From: Harmonia axyridis
Taxonomy: Eukaryota > Arthropoda > Insecta > Coleoptera > Coccinellidae
DNA: 64,000 nt
Assembly: GCF_914767665.1 (NCBI RefSeq)
Contig: NC_059503.1
Coordinates: 61,770,352-61,834,351 of the forward strand
Direction: 5' to 3'
A model generated the notes under the pieces. It saw only the letters and a list, made by a program, of their open reading frames with translations. It had not been told where the DNA came from and did not search any database. The position numbers were made by a program, and so were the translations under genes. Positions 1 to 9,804 of the stretch are shown piece after piece (positions within the stretch are counted from its first letter, which is position 1; each line of letters begins with the position of its first letter).

Positions 1-559
1 ACGTGGTGGTGTTCCCTCTCAAGACCATGAAGATTTTTATGTGTAGATGTGACTCTCATGATTGTGTTTCTGTCTGACTTTACACTTTTAGGTTCAGATT
101 GATTTGCCATTCGAATGACCGAAAGCTTGGCGACATTCAATAAATAGCTTAACTCAGATCCCAGGGGCTTTCTTTCCCTAGAAAAATATATTTATATTTT
201 CCCGTGTAGAAACTACATAACTCAGTTTCTATATACGTAAATAAGGATGGCCCACATGAATATTTTCTGATGACGATATCTGCATCTCAAATTAATGAAA
301 TGAACGTTAGTTACTGTAACTGCAATTGAAGCGCATTGTGTTTTGATTTGTGGACAAGGAGAATGGAAGAGAGATTGAGGTTTGTTATGATGCTTACTAT
401 TCTGAAAGCAATTGAAGACCAGCCTACTTGTGCTAGTAGATCATGACTGAGTCGTCGTCAAGAATATTTGGACGATGTCAAAACCTAGAGAGATGGAGCA
501 GGCATCTGCATATATTTAATTCACAAATGTTCGAAAAAATTCTGATCGGTAGAAACATT
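1..559. other. Upstream omb intron, unannotated part
   Basis: This is AT-rich sequence 5' of the first visible omb exon, presumably intronic because earlier T-box exons must lie outside the window. I see no exon, repeat or RNA gene here. Confidence 0.4.
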
Positions 560-1010
560 AGTCGGGAATCGACGACGAATCGAGAGACATGTTAATCTGT
601 TGATATTTGGACGTGAAGCTGGACGAACCGTCCAGCGGCCGATAACAGGTTCCCGTTTCGATTAAATCGACGATCCCCTCTTAATTGGCCCGCCGATTTC
701 CCGCCAGGCATCGACCGCACGCATAAATAACGAAACTACAAATGTAAAATTTCAGCTGATCAGCGCAGAACGGACGTGTAAAGATTCGCAAAGCGGGCGA
801 AACGACCCGGTAACATATAACATAAAGAAGCGGCCACTTTGACGGCGATCATCGGATATTATTTATATTTGTATTAAGACACCGCTCGGTGTGAGGCTCG
901 AAATATTAAAATGAGCCTTTCCCCCCACGGCCGGCCGTTATGGCAGAGCTCACGTCAGGCGAACGGGCATAATTTTCGCATTTGGATTCACCGACTATCG
1001 TCCCCGTTCC
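560..1010. promoter_or_regulatory. GC/CpG-rich intronic island, candidate enhancer
   Basis: This stretch is visibly richer in G+C and CpG than its surroundings, with GGCC/CCGG-type runs (for example CGGCCGGCCG near 931), and has no long reading frame. It lies in the omb intron before exon 2539-2685. Islands of the same look recur through the window. A regulatory role is inferred only from composition and position. It could equally be unremarkable GC-rich DNA. Confidence 0.3.
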
Positions 1011-1455
1011 TGAAAACGCTCATTTACCTACCCAACTGAGGTTCCTGGAATGTCGCTCGAGGTTTTTACCCAGAACCCTGACTCGATTCGCTATGAGTAA
1101 GACGAATCACTTCATTCTGTCGAAAACCTCAAAGTACATTCTTTTTTTGAAATCGTTCAAAAATACCTACTTCCTGTGGAACACAAATTATGCTAAGACC
1201 CACATTTTTCTGCACCGAAAACGATCCGACTTAGCATAATTTTTTCTACCCAAGCCGCCGAAATCAGTTCCTACTGGCTTTTTCTTAACAATTAAAAACA
1301 TTATTATGCATATCGAACCTGTATTATCACTATTTTTTATATGTATAAGATTTGTTGCAGTTTGTACAATTATTAACATAACCTTACTACTATCTGAAAA
1401 GTTAGATCCTTCCTTGAAGTGTTATGTTACCTGAACAGTCAGCGACGTTAACATA

Positions 1456-2450
1456 CACTGCGCAAAAAAATTAACGCACATTCTGAAAATCTCAATTTTA
1501 ATGAAAGTTAACTCTACATTGACTTTATAACTTATTTTTTATGTTCTCTCGGGAAGGTTTTGAACGAAACAAGACACATTAAATGGAAGAAAAATTCAGG
1601 ATCTCACCGAATCTTATGTGAAAGAAGAGAAATAAATAATTTTCAAAATACTGGAATGATGATAAGTGATTTAATACTTGGTATTTCCACCCCTTGCGTT
1701 AATTACAGCTCGGCAACGACGGTTCATACTCAAAATGAGTGATCTTAAAATGTTCTGATCTAATCCTTCCCAGATTTCTCTGTGTTGGATTCCTACGTCA
1801 TTAAGAGTAGCTGGATGATTTTCTGAACTTCTCAGCCTTCTATTCTGCTCAATCGGATTGAGATCTGGACTTCTTGCTGGCCATTCCATTTGAGAGACTT
1901 CAACCTCTTCAAGGTACTCCTGAACGATGCGCGCACGATGGGGTCTGGCATTATCGTCCATAAAAATGAAATTTTCACCAATGTATGGGGCAAATGGCAC
2001 TACATGCTCTTCAAGAATGTTCCTTATATACCTATCAGCATTCATAGCTCCATTATCAACGACCACTAGGTCTGTGCGAGCAGTCAAAGATATTCCACCC
2101 CATACCATAATCGATCCTCCCCCGAAACCAATAGTATTCAGGAAATTGCACTGAGCATATCTTTCATGTGGACGTCTGTATACAAGGAAACGTCGATCAC
2201 AATGATAGAGACAGAATCTAGACTCATCTGTGAAGAGAACTCTTTCCCAATCAGCCTCTTCTCAATGGATATGCTCTCTCGCAAAATCCAAACGCGCCCT
2301 TCAATGGGCTGGGGTAAGAGCTGGGCCTCTTGCTATTTCTTTCATATATCTGAACCAAAAATATCGAATACTAGAAGGGTCCATTACCAATCTCTGTCGT
2401 CAGTGTTTTATATATTTAACCTTACATTTGTTAGGCGACAACTCTGAAAT
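1456..2450 (-). mobile_element. Tc1-like (DD34E) transposon relic, truncated
   Basis: Minus-strand reading gives a Tc1-family transposase core. The first catalytic Asp is in FTDESRFCLY (about 2237-2208), followed by FGGGSIMVWGGIS (near 2126-2088). The second Asp is in FMDDNARPHRARIV (about 1966) and the Glu is in SPDLNPIE (about 1850). The last two catalytic residues are separated by 34 residues, which is the Tc1 spacing. The frame is open from about 2260 to 1671, but a stop replaces an expected Trp near 2263 and there is a small deletion after NPIE. One end survives near 1457, after a TA and beginning CACTGCGCAAAAAAATTAAC. Its inverted partner is missing on the other side, so the copy is end-truncated and inactive. 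It sits within an omb intron. Confidence 0.8.
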
Positions 2451-2538
2451 AAGACGTCACCCGTCAAAATCTTATAACTGCCATGTTGAGATGCTTAACC
2501 TAGGATAACCTCTGATTTTTCATTCTTATTTCTTTCAG

Positions 2539-2685
2539 ACGATATTGAACTCTATGCACAAATACCAACCAAGGTTTCATTTGGTGAGGGCCAACGACAT
2601 TCTAAAGCTGCCCTACTCGACGTTTCGGACGTACGTCTTCAAGGAAACCGAGTTCATAGCTGTAACAGCATATCAGAACGAGAAG
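2539..2685 (+). CDS. omb: optomotor-blind (bifid, Tbx2/3) T-box exon
   Basis: This exon encodes 49 residues of the T-box DNA-binding domain of a Tbx2/3-class transcription factor, a nuclear repressor that patterns wing and optic lobe in flies. The peptide begins TILNSMHKYQPRFHLVRAND, continues ILKLPYSTFRTYVF and ends AVTAYQNEK, the hallmark core and C-terminal part of the Tbx2 T-box. It is bounded by an acceptor (polypyrimidine tract plus CAG ending at 2538) and a donor GTAAG at 2686. Both boundaries are phase 0. The next exon continues the domain exactly as ITQLKIDNNPFAKGF. Exons for the earlier T-box are not in the window, so the gene enters from the left. Identity as Tbx2/3 is clear; the fly symbol is assigned by family similarity. 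Confidence 0.95.
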
Positions 2686-3548
2686 GTAAGAATTGAAATA
2701 TTTGTTTTGATTTTAGAGGTATTGGAAATGTCAAAATCATCATCACATCTAGCTCGTCCACTTCGCCATTAGTGTAATAACAATTAAGAATGCTAATTCG
2801 AGCGTCCAGCTCTCATATTCCGAACTCAAAAATCCATCGTGATAATTTCTGCCTAGATTTATGGCCGCCGATGCCTCTAAAAGCGTTTATTATCCAGAAC
2901 CTCCAAGTGTTCAAGAGCGGCGACTGGCATAAGTTCGAAAATTAACACTGTTAATGAAGCAATTTTAACGGAAAAGACTTATCTCCACCACTAGATTACA
3001 TGCAAACGTGTTCTGTGGGACGTTTTCAGACGATTTGAATAGATCTGCATATTTCTTTCGCTGCTAGAAACGTGCTTGGAGATGTATCCGATAGAACCAA
3101 TTATAATATGTTGTGTCATTGATAATTCCACTAGGAATGAATAATAAGACTACCTGCATTATCTAGTGTTTCGATAATTTTCCTCTTCTAAATGTCTACG
3201 GAAATATTATAGTTTGATGTTCTTGAAAGTAAAGTAGTAATACAACGAAGCATAACTACAAAACGAATAAAAATTTGTACTTCGGGCGAGAGATCTGATA
3301 ATCTGATATATCAATAATATTTCAGAATTATTTTACTGTATTGTAAATTGTTGTACTGGTTTCCAAAATACAATATCCCGTAAAAAACTTTTCGATACAA
3401 GGATACTGTAATCCATTCAAATTCTTAGGTCGAGGGATCTACGGTTATATTGTTTCCTAATTAGCTCTTATTGATGCCAAAAACATTCTTGGTTGTTGTT
3501 TCATAACAATTCAATCTGAATTTCTTACTTTTTGAAATGAATATGTAC
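2686..3548. other. omb intron, unremarkable
   Basis: This is intronic sequence between two T-box exons. Nothing recognised apart from ordinary AT-rich DNA. Confidence 0.5.
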
Positions 3549-3877
3549 TGTTATGGATCGTGTAAATTATTTTTCATTTTAGAATCGAATTTAAAATTTG
3601 ATATTTCAATCCAATAACAAATATAATTTTCACGATCCATAACAATTGCGCCCAACGTGGGGCATCAATTTTTATGGATTATGCATTCGGTCTATTCTAA
3701 ATTACAAAATAATATACACGATCCATAACAATTGGCGCCCAACGTGGGGCATCAATTTTTATGGATCGTGTATATTATTTTGTGATTTAGAATAGACCGA
3801 CAATTGGCGCCCAACGTGGGGCATCAATTTTTATGGATCGTGTATATTATTTTGTAATTTAGAATAGACCGAATGCA
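3549..3877 (+). repeat. TRIM-like LTR cluster with three tRNA-Lys primer-binding sites
   Basis: A 96-bp unit (3549-3644) begins TGTTATGGATCGTG and ends with its exact reverse complement CACGATCCATAACA, the TG...CA form of an LTR. Directly after it lies a primer-binding-site-like string, repeated three times: 3645-3663 (one G missing), 3731-3750 and 3803-3822, core TGGCGCCCAACGTGGGGC. That string is complementary to the 3' end of tRNA-Lys(CUU), as used by several LTR retroelements. The last two modules are a 72-bp direct repeat (3731-3802 and 3803-3874). A 45-bp perfect inverted repeat links 3682-3726 and 3833-3877. There is no gag or pol. The best reading is a rearranged miniature (TRIM-type) LTR element in an omb intron. 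Confidence 0.6.
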
Positions 3878-4827
3878 AGATATATTAATCTGCATTTTTT
3901 TCTTTCGAAAAACATTAATTTGAATCAGAACAAATGAAGCGGGTATGAAGATTTTAATATTCTGCTAATTGAGTTAATATAAGTCACACAAATAATCATT
4001 TCAAAATAGTATTATTTTCCTTATGTGGTACACTTTTCCATTAAAAAAAATTGTAACTATTGTTATGAAAGCAATATAATGAAAGTGCCATTCGATTCAA
4101 TGTTCAGATTGCGTTTATATTTGAGTCGATATGCGGGAATATTTATTGGCGGATATTCCATGCATTGTTGCATTCAGACGTTTTTATCAAGTTGTAATCG
4201 AACTAATAGCTCAATACCAGTCCGCAGAATTCGTCATTCATCTTCAATTAAAACTTGGAATTTCAATCAGCTATACGCCTAGCGAATGCTGTCTTTTTAA
4301 CGTTAATTGAATGCGACATTCACGATGTATTCATTAACAATTCCCAATGGACGGTAATTATATCATACATATATTGTCACGATCCTTCGATGATAGATGC
4401 CTGGCAAGTCTGCGACCGACGTTAATCGTCTCCTTATTGGCACTTACCAACATGCAGCATAATAGGAAAAGTTCACCATGACACAAACGAATCCAATACA
4501 TCAAATAATAATCAAAGTGACTGATTACCCCGATATCAAAAGTATAATTTCAGTCGATACTCGGTTTTATTGCGACGGAAATAAACGGATATCATCGGTA
4601 CTCAATGACACGGAATTGTAAACTATGTAACAGAAGCGTTTATGGCTTTTCAGATCGGTAAATTATAGATGAAGGACTGTTGAACTCGAAAATGTCATAT
4701 ATCCACTCTAATGCACCAGGTTTGAAAGTTGAAACTCCAATTACGTATTCATAAACGGAGTTTATTGCCGGAAAAGTTCCATATTCTGCATGAATGCACT
4801 CGATTGATGAATGTTTTTTTTTTGCAG
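3878..4827. other. omb intron, unremarkable
   Basis: AT-rich intron sequence up to the polypyrimidine tract and acceptor at 4827. No repeat or exon recognised. Confidence 0.45.
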
Positions 4828-4904
4828 ATCACACAACTCAAAATCGACAATAATCCGTTCGCCAAGGGATTTCGGGATACTGGAGCAGGAAAAAGGGAAA
4901 AGAA
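4828..4904 (+). CDS. omb: optomotor-blind exon, end of T-box
   Basis: This short exon encodes the last T-box residues, ITQLKIDNNPFAKGF followed by RDTGAGKREKK, which carry the conserved NPFAKGFRD signature that contacts DNA in T-box proteins. The acceptor is a long T-tract ending CAG at 4827 and the donor is GTAAGT at 4905. The exon is 77 nt, so it ends in phase 2. The leftover AA joins the first base of the exon at 15658 to give Lys, restoring the frame into QAMLAQRHSDD. The following intron is about 10.75 kb and contains most of the intronic transposon load seen here. Confidence 0.95.
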
Positions 4905-5129
4905 GTAAGTTTCAATTTTGGCATCCTTGCCCTTAAATGAACATAATATTTTGAATATTTCGTAATTATTTATACATCTACAGATAGAGATTGTGATGCA
5001 TTGTGCTTATGAAAGCGTTTACATTGTTAGCGTTTTAATTATTTCACATTAGAATTGAAAAACTTCAAGAAACCATCAATCGTTGATTTAGTTTCAAATT
5101 CACGCTGGATCCAGTATCCAGTGGTTCAT

Positions 5130-5945
5130 GAATAATGGGATTAGTGAGCAAGAAACTCTCAGACCTTTTTTTTGTTTGAGGTCCGGAATTTACATTCCCT
5201 TCGCCTCTAATTTCATTTCTCCTATTTTCTGCTGTTGTCTGATCGGAAGGCTTTCCTCCCTACTTCATGTCACTTTTTTCTTCTATTTAGTTCTTTTAAA
5301 GAGGCATTTCCACTTATCTGTCTTTCTTATTTTGATTTGTATCATCTTTCTCAATTCCTTATTCTCGTTCAGTTCTTCACTGATTTGTTGGTTAGTTATA
5401 TACCATGGGGACCCAACCGCTGTTCTTATTACTGAATTTAGCGTACTTTGCAACTGATCATTATTATTGTCCTTCGTATTGTACCAGGTAACTCAAGCGT
5501 ACGTAATGCTTGGTATTAGCACTATTTTTATTATCTTCAGCTTGTTTTCTAAAGAAAGTTTACTTCTAGGGTTGAGCAATGGGTACAGTCTGCCGTGCAA
5601 TTGCCTTGTCTTTTTTCTGTTTTCTTCTATCTGTTTGTTCAAATTCATTCTTTCATCCAGTATTACTCCCAGATATTCTGCTCCTTTTTTCCATTCTATC
5701 GTCTGGTTTTCTATTTTGACGTTTCCTGCTTTCTCTTTCTTTACTTTGTTCCTCCGAAGCAGATTGCAACTGTTTTCGATGTGTTCACTTCGAATCTTCA
5801 TTTCTTGAAATATTCAATCAGTGTATCTAGGTCTATCTGTAGCTGCCTAGTCATTGTTTTCCGCATTCTACTGTGATAGTATATGGCAGTGTCATCTGCA
5901 AACTGGGCTATCTTGCATCTATTCATTTTCGGTATATCGCAAGAA
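5130..5945 (-). mobile_element. Jockey-like retrotransposon 3' fragment
   Basis: On the minus strand this reads as the C-terminal half of a Jockey-clade reverse transcriptase. The catalytic motif AQFADDTAIYYH lies near 5905. It is followed by a region with KTVAI, then EYLGVILDERMNLNKQIEEN, LYPLLNPRSKLSLENKLKI and IVLIPSITYA (5801-5493), after which the frame breaks. The 3' part downstream to about 5130 matches nucleotide-for-nucleotide stretches of the copies at 9.8-10.9 kb and 53.2-54.2 kb. Stops and frameshifts make it inactive. It is 5'-truncated, as is normal for this class. Confidence 0.75.
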
Positions 5946-6180
5946 ACTCGTGCAGTTATTGATAGCATATCAAATTAATTTCACGGCATTCAGACAATTC
6001 TTATTGCTAGTTATTGATAGTTTTCTCTCTAATTATACTGTTCCCGATTCACAACCATTAACATTATATAGAAATGTGCGAACCAGAAAGCATATTGATA
6101 CTATACCTCCGAAATGTCGATACGTCACCATTTTCAACTTGTTGCCCTTTGTCCTTCTAGTACGTAGAAATTATACGTAA
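5946..6180. repeat. Interspersed repeat, family shared with 48865-49065
   Basis: Two blocks are clearly related to sequence near 48.9 kb: one around 5948 (CTCGTGCAGTTATTGATAG against TTCGTGCAATTATTGATC) and one around 6110-6155 (CCGAAATGTCGATACGTCAC against CCGAAAGGTCGATACATCGC, then CTTGTTG-CCTTTGTCCT). The two copies have the same strand and spacing order. The family is not identified. At 48.9 kb it abuts an RTE fragment, so it may be a retroelement 3' end. Confidence 0.45.
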
Positions 6181-6269
6181 GGATCTTAGCCTATAAAATA
6201 CAGCTCATGGAAGAACTAAGGCGAAATGCTATCGTTTACGTCGTATTTTTGATGATTGACGTTTTTGCA

Positions 6270-6535
6270 GAAGCTGTCATGTTAACTGGCCCCGTCGATC
6301 ATGTGACTTAATGCCCCTCGATTACTCTTTATGCGGCTATAATGAGTCATTGGTTTATACTTATAAACCAGCTACGTTTTAAAAATTGGAAGTCTATATT
6401 CATGTCATCATTGACGCCGTACGGCCAGATTTATTGGAAAAAGTAGTAAAAAATTAAACTGATCGAATAGGCTTTGTAAATTGTAGCCGCGACGGAGAAA
6501 TGCCGGATATCATACTTATCAAAAAAATGTCATGA
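6270..6535 (+). pseudogene. mariner-type transposase C-terminal relic
   Basis: Plus-strand translation across two stops gives VNWPRRSCDLMPLDYSLCGY (about 6278-6340), then a basic tail, then SRDGEMPDIIL before a stop near 6530. WPxRSCDLxPLDxFLWGY is the region around the third catalytic Asp of insect mariner relatives with QDGATCHTA motifs, the same family as the copy at 57.3-58.2 kb, whose tail reads SRGGHMPEIIF. Only the C-terminal quarter remains and it is interrupted by stops. Confidence 0.6.
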
Positions 6536-6770
6536 ATATATCGACCATATTATAATAATGAAAAACTATTCAACGACATTTCTGTCTTGTACTATTATTC
6601 AAAGTTCTCAGGCTCTTAAAAAACAACCATTACATTCAATTTCACAACAGTTATGAACCGGAAATTATGCATATTATTAATTAACAAAATCACTTAGACA
6701 CATTAAATATAAATGTGAAGTTTGTACAATTGTTTATAGTAATGGCTTGTTCAGTCCAAACTGAGTTACC

Positions 6771-6820
6771 ATGCTCACCTGACGAAGTCATGTTATCATG
6801 ACGAAACAATTGTTGTGAAA
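6771..6820 (+). ncRNA. Hammerhead-ribozyme-like motif
   Basis: The elements appear in hammerhead order. A short stem I strand TCAC (6775-6778) is followed by the core CTGACGA (6779-6785) and one extra A. A perfect 6-bp stem II follows, GTCATG/CATGAC with loop TTAT (6787-6802), then GAAA (6803-6806). Next come a self-complementary CAATTG (6807-6812), TT as the U-H cleavage dinucleotide (6813-6814), and GTGA (6815-6818), which pairs with stem I. The one-base insertion before stem II and a stem III that closes only in a dimer suggest either a decayed copy or the minimal dimeric type known from Penelope-like elements and retrozymes. Activity is not shown. Confidence 0.4.
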
Positions 6821-7032
6821 ATAAATATATAAAGCGGAAATAAGTTATTTTACTTTTTAATCACCAAACTGAGGAAGTAGAATTATCACTTTTATTAATT
6901 TTTTTTCTTTTTTTTATTCACTTTTTTATTCTTTTTTTATTCACTTTTGTCTTTTCAATGATTAGGTGGAAATTATCTTTCAAAACGGTGTTCTCTTAGA
7001 AGTCAGTCATTTCTATCTGTAGTTCAGCACTA

Positions 7033-8346
7033 GGGGAGAGTCGGGTAATTGTGCGCAGCGGCTAATCGTGCGCATACCTTTATTTCCACAATCGGGTAAT
7101 ATAATTTCGTAATCATCATGCAGACGCCATCTCTTGACAAAATAATGTTCTATCCCATACAAGAAGGGTAAATCACGGCACCTTATATATCCAAAATGGC
7201 CACTTGGTTGTTCACGCATGTGTTGCTCTTTTGAGTGCCTTGGTGAAAATAAGCCATAAGTATTTTAATTTTCACTTTTTTAAAAAACCGTTTTCGTCGA
7301 TAGATTGCTTGATGAGTCTCCTTGACACTGATATATTTAGTTCAAGCAAAAAAAAATTTTTTACTGTTTTATAGAATTCGAAAGTTAAATTACTCATTTC
7401 GGTTAATTGGGCGCAGTGCGCACGATTAGGCGCTAGTGCGTACAATTAACCTCAGAACAGAAAAAAGCGATGTTCCTGTCCCTAGTACATCTACTATTTT
7501 AGAAGAGTTGAGTCCACTTCCACAACCAAGGGTAGCTAAACGACAAAATCGTAAAAAAAAAATGTCTGAAATATTGACAGATACACCAAACCGAGAAAAT
7601 TTAGAAACCGCAGCAGCGAAAAAGTTATTGAGGCAGGGGAAATTAAAAGAAAAAGAAGAACAAAGTAAAAAAGGAAAAAATATTATAAAAGGACCCAAAG
7701 CAAGTCAGAAGAGAAGCACAAAAAGAAAACTGTTCGAAGAGAGCAGTGAATCTGAAGATATATCAGAAAGTGAGTTTTATAACGATGACGAGTTGGACGA
7801 TCTGGAAACGGAAGACAATGAGAGATGCGTTATTTGCGGGGAGGGCAGTATAAAAAATGAGATGTGGTTTAAATGTTCAGTTTGTGCGAAATGGTCTCAT
7901 GCCCTATGCACGGGAGCAGACAGCCCTGAGGGATTTACCTGCGATTTTTGTGATACCTAATTATATTTTTAAAATTCTTTTTATTCAATAGAATAATAAT
8001 ATTTTTATATCGTTAGAGTTTTGTTTATTTATTGTTTTTTTCTTATTCAATAAAGGAATAACTTCTCCTGTTCAAAAAATTGTGTTATTGGTTCCTGTTT
8101 TCAATGCGCACAATTATCCTACCTATGCGCACCATTTGCCGCATACTTCGGGTAATTGTACGCAATGTTCATTTTTCAAATTTTATATTTCAAAGTCATA
8201 ACGTGCATTTCTATTTTAAATATAATAGAGAAACTTATAGCCAAACCATTGAAGAATCTTAATGAAAAATCTAGAAGTTCAATCGTTTATGATTTCCAAA
8301 ATATTTCAATTTTGGCTTAGGTGCGCACAATTACCCGACTCTCCCC
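7033..8346 (+). mobile_element. pogo-like DNA transposon, internally deleted, ends intact
   Basis: The 25-bp terminal inverted repeats are perfect. The left one starts GGGGAGAGTCGGGTAATTGT at 7033 and the right one is its reverse complement ending at 8346. Both are flanked by the dinucleotide TA (7031-7032, 8347-8348), the target duplication of the Tc1/mariner/pogo superfamily. Variants of the subterminal word TGCGCACAATTA recur inside both ends (about 7057-7075, 7400-7446, 8103-8165). At about 1.3 kb it is too short for a full transposase and carries only the PHD-finger ORF at 7436-7960. Intact TIRs suggest it could have been moved in trans by a complete relative. Confidence 0.8.
7436..7960 (+). 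pseudogene. C-terminal PHD-finger fragment of a pogo-type transposase
   Basis: An open frame of 174 codons ends at TAA 7958-7960. The frame starts at a GTG; the first ATG is at 7562 (MSEILTDTPNRENLE). It has a lysine-rich basic stretch, then an acidic Ser/Glu/Asp run (about residues 100-125). A zinc finger of PHD type follows: CVICGEGS, then WFKCSVCAKWSHALC and FTCDFC, giving a C4-H-C3 arrangement. This layout (ILTDTP segment, basic/acidic linker, terminal PHD-like finger) is typical of the C-terminus of insect pogo/Tigger-like transposases. The N-terminal helix-turn-helix and the DDE catalytic domain are gone, so it cannot transpose itself. No coding defect is seen in the remaining frame. 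Confidence 0.65.
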
Positions 8347-8689
8347 TATTACTTCCAAATATTTGCAGCTCATTGCTCCATTCACCATCAAAACTATGAT
8401 TCGTCCTCATTATTATAACATAACAAGAAAGGAGGAAATATTGTATCTACATTTGAAATTAAATTTCAAAGACTTGATAGTATTATTGAGAGTATTGAAT
8501 CCTAAAATAATTCTATAAAAATTCCGTCAAATTTCGTCAATTTTAAAATGATATTCTCAAATTCTACGAGGTCCCTAATTGGTGACCCCCTGACTACACT
8601 TTTCTGTTCCTTTTCTCATCGTCATACTATCTCAAATTATTCGCATCTTTATGTCAACTAACGACATGTCTTAAGTGATCAATTGCTTC
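8347..8689. other. omb intron, unremarkable
   Basis: AT-rich sequence between the pogo-like element and a GC-rich island. Nothing recognised. Confidence 0.4.
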
Positions 8690-9010
8690 CGCTTGCGATC
8701 GATAGAGTCCGGCGATTACGGCAGGAAGACGGGATAAAAAAAAAAGAGTCCCGAATCCTGCCGATAGCCTTTTCCGCCCTGTCAAACAGCACGTACGGAA
8801 TAATTCGTAGGGAACCAAATTGAATCCTGCGCCCGTCCGTTAGTTTCGGCTACGTCTAGGGGCTGTTTTACACAGGTCGGACAATTTGAGCGTCGGATTG
8901 ATCACCTCCGCCAACATCTAAATCCTGCAGCGTCGTTTCCTGCTGTGGTCAATAACGGGGCGAAAGGAAGCGGGGGACAGGACCGGATTGGGCGCATTGG
9001 ACAGCATATT
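8690..9010. promoter_or_regulatory. GC/CpG-rich intronic island, candidate enhancer
   Basis: This is a non-coding island with many CG dinucleotides inside the 10.75-kb omb intron, flanked by AT-rich DNA. It contains short motifs such as TGATCACC and GCGCCC but nothing diagnostic. Regulatory function is inferred from composition and placement only. Confidence 0.3.
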
Positions 9011-9229
9011 ATTCGTAGATAACATTCAGAATTGACCTATTAGAAAATATCAAGGATATTTTTTTTTATTTCGCTTGAGATTCAGCTTCAAGATCTTGTA
9101 AATTTCGAAACATTACAGCTGTTTTCTTACTAAATGAGTTCATATTATATGTTATTTGTTTTTCAAAAATTACGATTATTTTTGAAAAGGAGCAATATAA
9201 AAAAATTGTTAACTTCAACAATGGTTGTT

Positions 9230-9364
9230 TCTATATGTCTGTTAAACACTGCTATGGACTTCTCTTGTGCCCAACTGCTTGTATGACTGTAATGCTCTTT
9301 ATTTATATTGAATCTCACAGGACCATGTCCTTGATTCAAATCAAATAATAATAATAATAATAAT
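9230..9364 (+). mobile_element. Non-LTR retrotransposon 3' tail with (AAT)n
   Basis: A short non-coding segment ends in about six copies of AAT (9346-9364), the microsatellite tail typical of I, Jockey or CR1 insertions. The I-like copy ending at 31838 has a similar tail. It is too short to assign to a clade. Confidence 0.4.
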
Positions 9365-9800
9365 GTTACATGTGTCGATAACTCTCAGTATTAGCAGAGG
9401 AAATGTGGACGGGGTATCATACATTTCAACTTATGATATAAGCACAGATAAAAACCTCAGCAAAAACTCTGTCTCCCTGTACCCTTCATCCAAACAAAAT
9501 TCTTTCATCCTTTCTTCTGGCCAGAAGTTGACGACGCATACATTATGATCAAATCTAAAAACAAAAAGAAAAGAACCACAAACGAGTAATAAATGTTATA
9601 GTTCCTATTATATACCACATAAATTATGAGAATTGTAATCACCACGATAAATTGAAGGATAAGAAAGAATCATATCGAAATTTATAGTCTAAAAACTATA
9701 AGAGGGTTTATACATATTAATGACGAAAATTTTACAAAAATTTGAAAGCAATGAAAAATTATTCCATCAATTTCACCTTTCCGGACCAATACAACTCCAC
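9365..9800. other. omb intron, unremarkable
   Basis: No coding or repeat signature recognised. Confidence 0.4.
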
Positions 9801-9804
9801 TAAA

